From Pedobacter chinensis (GTDB taxonomy: Bacteria > Bacteroidota > Bacteroidia > Sphingobacteriales > Sphingobacteriaceae), in the NCBI RefSeq assembly GCF_003339865.1, contig NZ_QPKV01000006.1:1-64000 (forward strand): a stretch of DNA of 64,000 bases. Reading direction: 5' to 3'. Shown here in pieces: positions 17,626-26,823 of the stretch. Made by a program: the position numbers and the translations under genes. Numbering within the stretch: the stretch's first letter is position 1; each line of letters starts with the position of its first letter. The notes beneath the pieces are model-generated. The model did not search any database, was not told where the DNA came from, and saw only the letters and a program-made list of their open reading frames with translations.

Positions 17626-18468
17626 ATGTCTCAGCAATATCTTTTATTTAATGATGAATTTCAAGCGGTTGATGTTCCTGTTTTAACAGCTTCAAACAGA
17701 AGTTTTAAATTTGGCGATGGACTTTTTGAAAGTATGCGGATGATTGACAATAAGCTCCAGTTTGCAGATTTACATGCAGACAGGCTTGTGGCAGGAATGA
17801 AAGTTTTAAAAATGGATGGACATGCGTTGATGGATGATTATTTTCTTCGTCAAAAGACGGCCGACCTTGTTAAAAAAAACAGATGGAACGGGAATGTGCG
17901 TTTCCGGTTATCGGTTTATCGTCAGGGTGCAGGTGTTTATACACCAGAAATTAATAAGGCCGGTTATATCTTGGAAGGCATTCCCCTAAAAAGCAATCAA
18001 TATGAGTTAAATAGCAAAGGTTTAATTATTGATGTTTTTGATGAAATAACAAAACCAATAAATAAACTTTCCAACTTCAAAACGTCCAACGCATTACTTT
18101 ATGTAATGGCAGGAATTTTCAAAAGCCAAAACCGCCTGGATGAAGCCATGATTTTAAATCAAAATGGTTTTTTATGCGAAAGTATCAGTGCAAATGTTTT
18201 TGTGGTTTACAACAGTCAGATTTATACACCAGCATTAACTGAAGGTTGTGTTGGTGGGGTAATGCGCAGTGCTATTATGCAATTGTGCAAAATGAATGAT
18301 ATATCGTTAATTGAAGCCCAAATAAATCCTGAAATTTTGAAAGAAGCCGAGGAGGTTTTCATTACCAATGCCACTCAAGGAATTCAGTGGGTAATGGGTT
18401 ATGGAAGAAAACGTTATTTTAATGAAGTTTCTAAGTTCTTGATTGATAAATTAAATGCGTTATCATAA
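17626..18468 (+). CDS. Class IV aminotransferase (PabC-like aminodeoxychorismate lyase)
   Basis: This 280-residue PLP enzyme of fold type IV has the N-terminal FKFGDGLFESMRM, Lys152 in NFKTSNALLYV as the PLP lysine, ESISANVFVV and the late motif TEGCVGGVMR. These place it with 4-amino-4-deoxychorismate lyase, D-amino-acid and branched-chain aminotransferases. Length and ending suit PabC, which makes p-aminobenzoate for folate, but substrate is uncertain. It starts 3 bp after the pseudouridine synthase stop, so the two are probably one operon. Confidence 0.8.
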   Translation: MSQQYLLFNDEFQAVDVPVLTASNRSFKFGDGLFESMRMIDNKLQFADLHADRLVAGMKVLKMDGHALMDDYFLRQKTADLVKKNRWNGNVRFRLSVYRQGAGVYTPEINKAGYILEGIPLKSNQYELNSKGLIIDVFDEITKPINKLSNFKTSNALLYVMAGIFKSQNRLDEAMILNQNGFLCESISANVFVVYNSQIYTPALTEGCVGGVMRSAIMQLCKMNDISLIEAQINPEILKEAEEVFITNATQGIQWVMGYGRKRYFNEVSKFLIDKLNALS

Positions 18469-18677
18469 CTAAAACATTGCAAGTTCAGTTTTATAAAACA
18501 AGAAATAAGTTGCTTAAGCCCTTTAATCAGGTTATACTCGATTTCCTGTTGCAATAATGTTATCAATTAGATCACTTATCACTAAAGCAAAGATTAAATT
18601 TTGTATTTTATTCTTTACAGAGAATTTTCAGCATAAAAGTTTTGTAATATTGATTACACACACAAATGTAAATCAAT

Positions 18678-19427
18678 ATGAAAAAACTACTCATTTTGGT
18701 CATGGCTTGCTATGGCCTGAACGCTCGTTCTCAAATGAACGACTCCAAAGATTTTCTGTATCTCTATTCAGATTCTACAATTTATGCCAACAGGGTCACA
18801 ATGCGACCCGATTTTTCTGGCACCTGGTCTCTACGGGCAGATTCTCGACGAATACCTTTAGAACAAGTAAAGTTCTTCAATAACGAAGATGGTTTCTATG
18901 CAAATACCAGGAAAGTTGATTTTTTTAACAGCGTATCGTTCGCTGAAAGAATTATTGAAGGGAAGATCAATCTTTATCAAGAGGTAAGCTATAATTCTCA
19001 TCCTTTTGACGATGAATTTTATAGATTTCAAACCAGGAGACGTCAAGCTGTAAATACAAGAATGTTTTATAATAAACACTTCGCAGATTTGAAAAAAGTA
19101 ACTTATAATAATTTAATTATTGACATGGCTGACCGTAGTGAGAGCATAGATTTACTGAAGGGGTATCGAAAAAGCATGAGAATTGGCACCGCTATGTACA
19201 TTGGGGCTGGCGCTGCAATTATTGCAAGTGCAATTACACTTTTTGCTAACTCCGGCTTTAAACAAATCGGCACAGGGACTGGAAATATGCCAATTTATAA
19301 AAATGATTCTTCAACCGGAAGTTTCTTATTAATGGGACTAGGCGGCGGATTAGGTATTGGTGGTTTTTTGATACAATCATCAGGCTCAAAAAATATCGAA
19401 CGCGCTATAGATGCTTATAATAGATAG
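18678..19427 (+). CDS. Secreted or membrane-associated protein of unknown function
   Basis: This 249-residue protein begins MKKLLILVMACYGLNARSQ, a signal peptide. The middle region (about 20-160) is soluble-like with many aromatic and basic residues. Two hydrophobic stretches follow: AMYIGAGAAIIASAITLFAN (about 172-191) and a glycine-rich one near 214-235 (MGLGGGLGIGGFLI), which suggest a membrane hairpin. I do not recognise a family. The frame is preferred to the overlapping frame starting at 18557, which has no signal or composition support. It stands alone and is convergent with fmt. Confidence 0.7.
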   Translation: MKKLLILVMACYGLNARSQMNDSKDFLYLYSDSTIYANRVTMRPDFSGTWSLRADSRRIPLEQVKFFNNEDGFYANTRKVDFFNSVSFAERIIEGKINLYQEVSYNSHPFDDEFYRFQTRRRQAVNTRMFYNKHFADLKKVTYNNLIIDMADRSESIDLLKGYRKSMRIGTAMYIGAGAAIIASAITLFANSGFKQIGTGTGNMPIYKNDSSTGSFLLMGLGGGLGIGGFLIQSSGSKNIERAIDAYNR

Positions 19428-19435
19428 TCAATATC

Positions 19436-19473
19436 AAACAACAGGCAGATTTTTATCGATCTGCCTGTTGTTT
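19436..19473. terminator. Shared terminator between convergent genes
   Basis: A perfect 15-bp arm AAACAACAGGCAGAT pairs with ATCTGCCTGTTGTTT over an 8-nt loop. It lies between the unknown plus-strand gene and fmt on the minus strand and overlaps the fmt stop codon, so it can serve both. Confidence 0.75.
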
Positions 19474-20380
19474 ATAATCTCATTCCGCGTAGAAAATCTT
19501 CAATGAGCATGCGTTTTTTTCCTTCGTATTGAATATCCAACAATTTGATAAACCCATCTTTAGTAGCAAATTTAAGATAGGTTTTGCCATCAGTTAAAAA
19601 CCCGCCTGCAACAATACCTGGTTCCTTATCTTCCATTTCTGCTTTAAAAATTTTAAGTGTTTTGTCGTTTAACAAAGTGAAGGCGGTAGGATATGGGCTT
19701 AAGCCTCTTATTAAATTGTAAATTAGTTGGCTGGGATTATTCCAATCTATTTTGCAATCATCTTTAAATATTTTTGGTGCGTGTTTCAAAACCTCACTTT
19801 GTGGTTGCGGTTGCTGTGTGTAATTACCTTCCTCAATGGCTTTAACGGTTTTAACCAATAAATTTGCTCCGATATGCATCAGTTTGTCGTGTAATTCACC
19901 AGCAGTTTCATCATCAGCAATTGGTGTACTATCACTTTGAATAATGGATCCGGTATCAATTTCATGGGTTAAGAAAAAAGTGGTGACACCACTTTCTTTT
20001 TCGCCATTAATAATCGCATGATTAATTGGAGCTGCGCCCCGATATTGGGGCAATAACGATCCATGAAGGTTTATTGTGCCTTTTGGTGGCATATTCCAAA
20101 CTACTTCAGGCAACATCCTAAAGGCAACCACCACTTGTAAATCTGCCTGATAAGATTTTAGTTCTTCAAGGAATTCAGGGTTTTTTAACTTTTCGGGTTG
20201 TAAAACAGGTATGTTTTTTTCGACAGCATATTTTTTTACTGCACTTTCATTAATTTTTTGTCCGCGGCCTGCAGGTTTATCAGGAGCGGTTATTACAGCA
20301 ACTACATCAAAATCAGCTTGAACCAGCGCATCTAAAGAAGCAACTGCAAAATCGGGCGTACCCATAAAAACTATTTTCAT
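19472..20380 (-). CDS. fmt: Methionyl-tRNA formyltransferase
   Basis: This 302-residue enzyme uses 10-formyl-tetrahydrofolate to formylate initiator Met-tRNA. The N-terminal domain starts MKIVFMGTPDFAVASLDAL. The catalytic triad is Asn104 and His106 in GTINLHGSLLPQYRGAAPI, and Asp142 in THEIDTGSII. A C-terminal OB-like domain begins near residue 205 (LIRGLSPYPTAF). The start at 20380 was taken because the 13 residues from the alternative start at 20419 precede the conserved MKIVFMGTP and look like leader. It is divergent from topoisomerase IB. Confidence 0.95.
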   Translation of the reverse strand: MKIVFMGTPDFAVASLDALVQADFDVVAVITAPDKPAGRGQKINESAVKKYAVEKNIPVLQPEKLKNPEFLEELKSYQADLQVVVAFRMLPEVVWNMPPKGTINLHGSLLPQYRGAAPINHAIINGEKESGVTTFFLTHEIDTGSIIQSDSTPIADDETAGELHDKLMHIGANLLVKTVKAIEEGNYTQQPQPQSEVLKHAPKIFKDDCKIDWNNPSQLIYNLIRGLSPYPTAFTLLNDKTLKIFKAEMEDKEPGIVAGGFLTDGKTYLKFATKDGFIKLLDIQYEGKKRMLIEDFLRGMRL

Positions 20381-20468
20381 AAGAAAGTGTTGTGTTTCTA
20401 AAATAACGTGAATGCACACATTAAGTTTTTACAAAATAACTAAAAATTAATCATCCTTATAGGTTAAA

Positions 20469-21515
20469 ATGATACAAGGTAAAGATGTTGTTAAAGCGAA
20501 CGGATTAGTTTATGTAACCGATTCGATGCCTGGCATTTATCGAAAAGGGAAGCCAGGTAAGTTTTATTATGAAGATAAGGATGGGCAGAAAATAACAGAT
20601 GAAAAGCACCTGAACAGAATAAAATCATTAGTGATTCCTCCAGCCTGGCAAAATGTTTGGATTGCCAATAAGCCAAATGCTTACCTTCAGGTTACCGGTA
20701 TTGATGTCGCAGGCAGGAAGCAGTATAAATACCACCCAAAATGGACAAGTCGCCGTTCTGATGATAAATATTTCAGGTTGTACGAATTTGGAAAAGCATT
20801 GCCTGAGGCCAGAAAAAAGTTGGCGAAAGACTTGAAACGCAAAGCGTTTGATGAACGAAAGGTATTAGCTATTTCTGTCGATGTACTTCAAAAAACCCTG
20901 ATCAGGATTGGAAATGAAAGTTATAAAGAACTTTATGGTTCATTTGGCTTAACCACTTTGAGAGATAAACATGTTAAGATAAACGGAAGCAAAATTAACA
21001 TTGATTTTGTCGGCAAAAAAGGTGTTAAACAAAATGTTGAGCTAAATGACCGGACACTGGCCAGACTTGTTAAAAAATGCAGAGACATTCCCGGACAAGA
21101 TTTATTTCAATTTTACACTAATGAAAATGAACATAGAAGCATAGATTCTGGCAAAATCAACAATTATATCAGAGAGATTACAGGCAGCGATTTCACTGCT
21201 AAAGATTTTCGTACCTGGGGTGGTACTTTGGAGGCATTGCGTCAATTCTCCAAATGTGCTGCCGATGAAAATTGGGAGCTGAATACGAAGAAAACCATTG
21301 TTAATGTGTTAGATTGTGTGGCAGAAAAGTTAGGCAATACCAGGGCGGTATGTAAAAGCTCTTATGTGTATCCGATGCTGCTAAAAGCATACGAAGACAA
21401 TAAGCTGGAAAAATATTTAAAGAAAATGAATAACCATAAAACGGTTAGGAAATTAGGTTTGGAGCATGATGAAAAAGTGCTTCTCTCTTTTCTTAAATCT
21501 ACCGGCAGCAAATAA
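20469..21515 (+). CDS. DNA topoisomerase IB (bacterial, poxvirus-like)
   Basis: This 348-residue protein has the N-terminal domain of bacterial TopIB (GIYRKGKPGKFYY, then SLVIPPAWQNVWI) and the tyrosine-recombinase-like catalytic domain. Expected catalytic positions are visible: Arg in TTLRDKHV, Lys/His in the following strand, Arg in DFRTWGGT, and the nucleophile Tyr299 in CKSSYVYP. It relaxes supercoils by a 3'-phosphotyrosine intermediate and needs no cofactor. It is a stand-alone chromosomal enzyme, unrelated to the truncated type IA gene at the left edge. A histidine kinase gene follows after 23 bp. Confidence 0.9.
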   Translation: MIQGKDVVKANGLVYVTDSMPGIYRKGKPGKFYYEDKDGQKITDEKHLNRIKSLVIPPAWQNVWIANKPNAYLQVTGIDVAGRKQYKYHPKWTSRRSDDKYFRLYEFGKALPEARKKLAKDLKRKAFDERKVLAISVDVLQKTLIRIGNESYKELYGSFGLTTLRDKHVKINGSKINIDFVGKKGVKQNVELNDRTLARLVKKCRDIPGQDLFQFYTNENEHRSIDSGKINNYIREITGSDFTAKDFRTWGGTLEALRQFSKCAADENWELNTKKTIVNVLDCVAEKLGNTRAVCKSSYVYPMLLKAYEDNKLEKYLKKMNNHKTVRKLGLEHDEKVLLSFLKSTGSK

Positions 21516-21538
21516 AAACGAGTTATATTTGTTTCCTC

Positions 21539-23386
21539 ATGCAAATAAATTTAAAAGATAAAACTTCATTATTTAATATACTGATAGAGGAATCTGAAAT
21601 GCCTATCGGTTTATACGTAGGAGAGGAGCTCACTATTCAAGTTGCCAATAAAGCCATTTTAAAAGCATGGGGCAAAGATAATACCGTAATTGGAATGGAA
21701 CTGGCAAAAGCAGTTCCAGAATTGGAAGGACAGCCATTCATCCAGATTTTAAAGGATGTTTTTAAAACTGGTGTAGCCTACGAAGCTAAGGAGGATAAGG
21801 TTCAACTGATTAATAATGGCATATTACAAACTTTCTATTTCGATTTTATCTATAAACCGTTAAAGGATGAGAATGGAAAAGTTTGGGCAATTTTAAATAA
21901 TGCCACTGATGTTACGGCATTGGTAAAGGCTAAATTTAAATGGAAGGAAAGTGAAGAACTTTTCAGGCAAATGATTTATGATGCACCTGTAGCCATTGGG
22001 ATTTTAAAAGGAAAGGATTTTATTATCGAGGAAGCCAATGATGATTTATTGAAGATTTGGGGCAAAACCAAAAATATTATTGGGTTAAAATTAATAGATG
22101 GATTACCAGAACTTATAGATCAGCCTTTTCCTGAACTTTTAATGCAGGTTTATCAAACCGGTGTTCCGCACTATGGATACGAAACCCTTGCCAGGTTGGA
22201 ACGTAACGGTGTTTTAGGTGATTATTATTTCAACTTCGTTTATGATCCTGTTCGTGATAAAGACAAGAACGTTACCGGCGTAATGATAGTGGCAAATGAG
22301 ATTACCGCCCAGGTAAAATCCCGTCATGCTTTTAAAGCCAGTGAAGAACGTTTCAGGAACCTGGTTTTGGATAATCCAATGCCAACAGCACTATATGAAA
22401 CTGAAGATATTATTATCAAAATTGCCAATAATGAAATGCTTAAATTATGGGATAAAGACAAAAGCATTCTTGGTAAACCAATGATAGATGCTATTCCTGA
22501 ATTAAGAGATCAACCTTTTATAGATATTTTGAAAGAGGTGTATCGAACAGGAATCCCATATCACGCAGATCAGCAGGCGGCTAACTTGTATGCAAATGGT
22601 GAACTGAAACAATTTTGGTTTAACTTTACTTATAAACCTTTAAGAAATGCAGAAGGTAAGGTTTATGCAATTTTACATGCAGCAATAGATGTGACTAAAC
22701 AGGTTCAATTGCAACAACAAAAAGATGAGTTTTTAGGGATTGCCAGTCATGAATTAAAAACGCCTGTAACCAGTATAAAGGCTTATGCTCAGGTTTTAGA
22801 GCGGATGATTCGTATTGAAGGCGATGAGAAAAAGGCCAATATGGTTCAGAAAATGGATTTTCAGCTTAATCGCTTAACAGGTTTAATTAGAGATTTATTG
22901 GATGTAACCAAAATACAATCCGGGAAAATGACTTTTAGCCCTGTTAAATTCGATTTTGATCTGCATATAAAAGAGATCGTTGATGAAATGCAGCATATCA
23001 CTTCGCAGCATTATATCAATGCAGATTTAAATAGCAGTTCGGTTGTTTATGCAGATAAAGAAAGAATAGGTCAGGTAGTTACTAATTTCTTATCCAACGC
23101 CATAAAATATTCTACTGATGCAGAAAATATCGATGTGAAAAGTTTCCTAAAGGATAATGAAGTGATTCTGAGCGTACAGGATTATGGAATTGGAATTTCA
23201 AAAGAATCGCAACACTTGGTTTTCGAGCAATTCTATCGTGTTGGAGGAAACCTTCAACACACTTACCCAGGCTTAGGACTTGGCTTATACATTTCTGCTG
23301 AAATTGTGAAAAACGAAGGCGGTAGAATTTGGGTGGAAAGTGAAGAGGGTAAAGGTTCTACTTTCTATTTTGCTTTAAAAATTTGA
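21539..23386 (+). CDS. Sensor histidine kinase with three PAS domains
   Basis: This 615-residue soluble kinase has no membrane helix. Three PAS repeats of about 125 residues come first (about 10-135, 140-265 and 270-390). Each contains an A/L-x-P-E-L/LxxQPF-type motif and a KP/DPV-R-D/N sequence near its end, so they arose by duplication. HisKA follows with His404 in ASHELKTP, then HATPase_c with NFLSNAIKYS and GLGLGLYISAEIVKNEGG. No receiver domain and no adjacent response regulator are seen, so its partner is elsewhere. The signal is unknown; PAS domains could bind a cofactor or a small ligand. Confidence 0.9.
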   Translation: MQINLKDKTSLFNILIEESEMPIGLYVGEELTIQVANKAILKAWGKDNTVIGMELAKAVPELEGQPFIQILKDVFKTGVAYEAKEDKVQLINNGILQTFYFDFIYKPLKDENGKVWAILNNATDVTALVKAKFKWKESEELFRQMIYDAPVAIGILKGKDFIIEEANDDLLKIWGKTKNIIGLKLIDGLPELIDQPFPELLMQVYQTGVPHYGYETLARLERNGVLGDYYFNFVYDPVRDKDKNVTGVMIVANEITAQVKSRHAFKASEERFRNLVLDNPMPTALYETEDIIIKIANNEMLKLWDKDKSILGKPMIDAIPELRDQPFIDILKEVYRTGIPYHADQQAANLYANGELKQFWFNFTYKPLRNAEGKVYAILHAAIDVTKQVQLQQQKDEFLGIASHELKTPVTSIKAYAQVLERMIRIEGDEKKANMVQKMDFQLNRLTGLIRDLLDVTKIQSGKMTFSPVKFDFDLHIKEIVDEMQHITSQHYINADLNSSSVVYADKERIGQVVTNFLSNAIKYSTDAENIDVKSFLKDNEVILSVQDYGIGISKESQHLVFEQFYRVGGNLQHTYPGLGLGLYISAEIVKNEGGRIWVESEEGKGSTFYFALKI

Positions 23387-23413
23387 TTACACTATTGCTT
23401 TAGTGTAATCAAA
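23382..23413. terminator. Hairpin at the end of the PAS kinase gene
   Basis: A perfect 13-bp arm TTTGATTACACTA pairs with TAGTGTAATCAAA over 6 nt. It overlaps the kinase stop codon and lies before the convergent small gene at 23426. The T-tract after it is weak on the plus strand. Confidence 0.6.
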
Positions 23414-23425
23414 TCAATTTATCTT

Positions 23426-23632
23426 TTATTCCTTCGGAGCCTTTTTTATTGCATGTACAGGCTGTTCTTCGTTCTCTCGTTGCTTAGCAGGATTATTTGT
23501 TTTTGGCGGTTTATTAGGTAAACTGTCATTGGGTTTTCTAACGGTTTTATGGTCAAGCGGCTCTCTTCCCTTCGGAACTTCTTCCTCATAATTGCTACCT
23601 GGTTTGTCATTTTTTACTTTTGGTCCGCTCAT
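23426..23632 (-). CDS. Small hydrophilic, probably disordered protein
   Basis: This is a 68-residue protein of very polar composition, rich in P, K, E and N (MSGPKVKNDKPGSNYEEEVP, later NDSLPNKPPKTNNPAKQREN). It has no hydrophobic core, signal peptide or cysteine. It looks like the small intrinsically disordered proteins often annotated as hypothetical in Pedobacter. The frame lies between a terminator hairpin and its own AT-rich upstream region, as a true gene would. The function is unknown. Confidence 0.55.
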   Translation of the reverse strand: MSGPKVKNDKPGSNYEEEVPKGREPLDHKTVRKPNDSLPNKPPKTNNPAKQRENEEQPVHAIKKAPKE

Positions 23633-23816
23633 AATTTAATTGTTGAATGATTGAATTTTGATGATTGAACAGGCAAAAAGCAAATCGACCATCATTTAAT
23701 AGTTAACAAAATTTAATAAGCTATTGTTTGAAATTATCATGCTCATCAACTCTCAAATTAGCTCCCCTGATTGAAAATATTCATTTACCCCATTCATTTA
23801 TTCAGTAACTCACTCA

Positions 23817-25088
23817 TTAATCATAAAGCAGATATTTTTTACGCATGGTTTTATACGCGCTCAATCCAGGTTCCCAGCTTGCTCTGATTTCTTTTTCACT
23901 TTTTCCGTCAATTACCTGTTGCCTGAAATCACCTACGCCAACCAGTTTTTCAATGGTTCCCATTTCTTTACTTAATTTGGTATTAAAGAAATCTTCTTTT
24001 CTTGGCGATGCATTATATAATTCAATTAGCCAGGAAATATTTACCTGTTTAGATTCTCTAAGTTTTGAAGTATTGTAATTTCTCAGATCTAAACCATAAC
24101 AAACCTGATCTTGAAACAACGGAGTTTCAGACATTCCTTTAATGCTTTTTGGGGTAAAATTAAAATCGTATTTACCTTTTAAATATGGAGCACCTACAAT
24201 AGTGAAGGGAAACATGGTTCCTCGGCCATGGTTTAAATAAGTGCCTTCAAATAGGCAGGTTGAAGGATACAAGAGTATGGATTGTGCGGTGTTAAGATTT
24301 GGAGATGGTTTAACAGGTAAAACATATTCCATATCGTGGTTATAATTGGCATTTTTAATGATGGTAATTTTGCACTTCACTTTGTCTTTTAACCAACCTT
24401 CGCCATTTAGCATTTGCGCATATTCTCCAATGGTTAAGCCATGGGCAATGGGAATTGGTTGAATCCCTATTCCTGATTTAAATTTAGGATCTAATATTGG
24501 TCCATCAATTAAATAACCGTTAGGGTTTGGACGATCCAAAATTAAAAGCTCTTTTTTATTTACAGCGCAAGCCTCCATTACATGTTGTAAAGTATTTATG
24601 TAAGTGTAGAAACGAACACCTACATCTTGAATGTCAAAAACCATGATGTCAATATCAGCCAGATCTTCGGCAGTAGGTGTACTGTGTTTTCCATAAAGTG
24701 AAATGGCCTTAATGCCTGTTTTCGCATCAACAGCATCATCAACTTTAACCCCGGCACTCGCATCACCCCTAAAACCATGCTCCGGACCAAATATTTTTTG
24801 AATTTTAACACCACGTTTCAATAAACTATCAACCGATGTTTGCGAGCCGATAATTGATGTTGGGTTTACAACCATGCCAACTCGTTTACCCTTTAAAAGT
24901 GACAAATATTTTTCGGTTTGCTCTGCACCGGTTTTAATAGCGGTTGGCAATTTTAAGTTGTCTTTAATAAGTAATTTGCGATTACCTGGCGCTTTACCTC
25001 CAATTTCTTGTTCTAATGGTTTAGGGTTTTGTCCGCAGGCGGAAAATGCAATTAGACATGTTAAAGCAAAGCTGATGTGTTTTTTCAT
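23817..25088 (-). CDS. NamZ-like exo-beta-N-acetylmuramidase lipoprotein (DUF1343)
   Basis: The 423-residue lipoprotein starts MKKHISFALTCLIAFSAC with lipidation Cys18. The DUF1343 domain covers about 60-423: KGKRVGMVVNPTSIIGSQTS, then FGPEHGFRGDASAG, MVFDIQDVGVRFYTYI and GRGTMFPFTIVGAPY. DUF1343 proteins include NamZ, which releases N-acetylmuramic acid from peptidoglycan ends. An upstream in-frame ATG at 25172 was rejected, because it would add 28 residues before the signal peptide, and those overlap a palindromic repeat. It probably acts in cell-wall recycling in the periplasm. The substrate is inferred from the family. Confidence 0.88.
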   Translation of the reverse strand: MKKHISFALTCLIAFSACGQNPKPLEQEIGGKAPGNRKLLIKDNLKLPTAIKTGAEQTEKYLSLLKGKRVGMVVNPTSIIGSQTSVDSLLKRGVKIQKIFGPEHGFRGDASAGVKVDDAVDAKTGIKAISLYGKHSTPTAEDLADIDIMVFDIQDVGVRFYTYINTLQHVMEACAVNKKELLILDRPNPNGYLIDGPILDPKFKSGIGIQPIPIAHGLTIGEYAQMLNGEGWLKDKVKCKITIIKNANYNHDMEYVLPVKPSPNLNTAQSILLYPSTCLFEGTYLNHGRGTMFPFTIVGAPYLKGKYDFNFTPKSIKGMSETPLFQDQVCYGLDLRNYNTSKLRESKQVNISWLIELYNASPRKEDFFNTKLSKEMGTIEKLVGVGDFRQQVIDGKSEKEIRASWEPGLSAYKTMRKKYLLYD

Positions 25089-25113
25089 CTGTATAAGTTT
25101 GTTTTTAATTGTG

Positions 25114-25172
25114 ATGAAGCTGTCAGGTTTATTCATACCGCTGTGCGGTATGAATAAACCTGATGGTTTCAT
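25114..25172. repeat. REP/MITE-like palindromic element, copy 1
   Basis: This 59-bp element runs from ATGAAGCTGTCA to TGATGGTTTCAT. Inside is a perfect 19-bp-arm hairpin with a 3-nt loop (25123-25141 with 25145-25163). It shares its ends with elements at 25197 and 58068. It sits in the leader of the NamZ-like gene. Confidence 0.7.
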
Positions 25173-25196
25173 TTGTTTATATTGTTTTCGTTGGTA

Positions 25197-25364
25197 ATGA
25201 AGCTATCATGATTTTTTACAGGTTTTGAATTTATTAATATTTCCTCCATTGTTTTCAATGGTATTAATGAGCTCGTAAACTCGGTTTGCTTTGGTGTTCA
25301 AGAACTCGCAAGGCTCGGTTTAATCATTTCCTTGATGACGTTGGGAAAATCATGATGGTTTCAT
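25197..25364. repeat. REP/MITE-like palindromic element, copy 2
   Basis: This 168-bp element has ends ATGAAGCTATCATGATTTT and AAAATCATGATGGTTTCAT. That is the same asymmetric end pair as copy 1, with a longer, non-palindromic interior containing two CTCG-rich segments. It lies 24 bp from copy 1, in the same orientation. The interior encodes nothing recognisable. It occupies most of the gap before the LolC/E-like gene. Confidence 0.65.
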
Positions 25365-25513
25365 ATTTAAAGATAAATTTAAGTCTCTGGCATGAGTAAA
25401 TCTACAGTAAAATATTTTAATGATTTATTACTCATGTATTGGCCATTATTATTCCAAATATATGCCATTTTTAAAAAGGATTTAAGCATTTTTGCTGTTA
25501 CAAATTAATTAAA

Positions 25514-26734
25514 TTGAATTTCGAATATTTCATAGCAAGGCGAATTGCCGTAAAATCAGAACGAACTTTTTCTAAGCTCATTGTTCGTATCGCCATTATA
25601 GGTGTAATGCTTAGCCTGGCCGTTATGATTCTGTCTGTCGCTATTATTAAAGGATTTAAAACTGAAATCCAGGATAAAGTACGGGGTTATTTAGGTGATG
25701 TTCAGATTACCCGTTACGATTTAAACAATTCTTTTGAACATTCACCATTTGTTTTGGATCATGAAACGACAACCTCACTAAAACAAAATCCTGATGTAGA
25801 ATATTTTTATCCTTTTGCCACGAAACCAGCCATATTATCTGCCAATGATGAAATAGAAGGGATTAATTTTAAAGGTGTTGATAAAAGTTATAATTGGGAT
25901 TATATTAAAAAGCATATTATCAGTGGAACTATAATTGATTTTTCAGATAGCACTGCTGCCATGCAGGAATTATTGATCTCCAATTATACGGCAAACAGAT
26001 TAAAGCTTAAAACAGGCGATGATTTCATCATGTATTTTGTTCAAAATCAATTGAGGCCCCGAAAGTTCAAAATTGTGGGTATTTATGATATTGGAGTTGA
26101 AGATATTGATAAAAGTTTTGTGCTTGGAAACCTGAATATTATTAAACGATTAAATAACTGGAAACCCAATGAAATTGGTGGTGTTGAAATTAGAATTAAA
26201 GATTTTAAAAAAATAAGAGATGTATCAGCAGGAATTTTCGAGAACCTGCCTCAAAATTTACGTTCTTTCTCTATAAAAGAAAACTTCCCCAACATTTTTA
26301 CATGGTTAGGTCTATTGGATGTTAATACTAAGGTATTACTCATATTAATGCTTATTGTTGGAGTAATTAATATGGTTACCGCACTTTTAATTATGATTTT
26401 AGAGCGCACCAATATGATCGGGATGCTCAAATCTTTTGGAGCAAGTAATTGGAGCATTATGCAGATTTTTCTCTATAATGCCGCTTACTTAATCGGTATT
26501 GGCTTATTGTTAGGTAATGTTTTAGGCTTGGGTTTAGGTTTTTTTCAGCAGGCAACGCATATCTTTACACTTAATCAGTCATCTTATTTTTTATCTTATG
26601 CACCAATTGAACTCCATTTCATTGACGTATTGGCCTTAAATGTAGTTACGGTAGTGGTTTGTTTAACTGTGCTTGTTATTCCTTCTTTATTAATCAGTAA
26701 GGTTTCTCCTTTAAAAGCAATCAGGTTTAAATAA
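25514..26734 (+). CDS. ABC transporter permease of the LolC/LolE (FtsX) family
   Basis: This 406-residue inner-membrane protein starts with a TTG codon. The N-terminus MNFEYFIARRIAVKSERTFS is typical of the Bacteroidota LolC/E family. It has one membrane helix near 25-45, a large periplasmic MacB-like domain (about 50-265), then three helices with the FtsX signature (LILMLIVGVINMVTALLIMI, then ERTNMIGMLKSFGA, and the last near 375-395). It should work with a LolD-type ATPase to release lipoproteins for the outer membrane. No ATPase gene is adjacent. Confidence 0.85.
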   Translation: MNFEYFIARRIAVKSERTFSKLIVRIAIIGVMLSLAVMILSVAIIKGFKTEIQDKVRGYLGDVQITRYDLNNSFEHSPFVLDHETTTSLKQNPDVEYFYPFATKPAILSANDEIEGINFKGVDKSYNWDYIKKHIISGTIIDFSDSTAAMQELLISNYTANRLKLKTGDDFIMYFVQNQLRPRKFKIVGIYDIGVEDIDKSFVLGNLNIIKRLNNWKPNEIGGVEIRIKDFKKIRDVSAGIFENLPQNLRSFSIKENFPNIFTWLGLLDVNTKVLLILMLIVGVINMVTALLIMILERTNMIGMLKSFGASNWSIMQIFLYNAAYLIGIGLLLGNVLGLGLGFFQQATHIFTLNQSSYFLSYAPIELHFIDVLALNVVTVVVCLTVLVIPSLLISKVSPLKAIRFK

Positions 26735-26739
26735 AATCA

Positions 26740-26780
26740 AATAAGCTTCTCTCCATCCAGAGAGAAGACTTATTTTATTA
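26740..26780 (+). terminator. Terminator of the LolC/E-like gene
   Basis: CTTCTCTC pairs with GAGAGAAG over a 6-nt loop, extended by AATAAG/CTTATT with a one-base bulge, and followed by TTATTTTATT. It lies right after the stop at 26734. Confidence 0.7.
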
Positions 26781-26823
26781 ACTAACCATTCCAAACCTGG
26801 AATAGAACTAAGAATTAAGATTT

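Noticed and set aside
18557..18883. Plus-strand frame of 108 codons
   Set aside because: It overlaps the start of the signal-peptide protein at 18678 in another frame and lacks a signal, family or composition support.
25089..25172. Longer N-terminus for the NamZ-like protein
   Set aside because: It would place 28 polar residues before a good signal peptide and is coded by the palindromic repeat copy 1.
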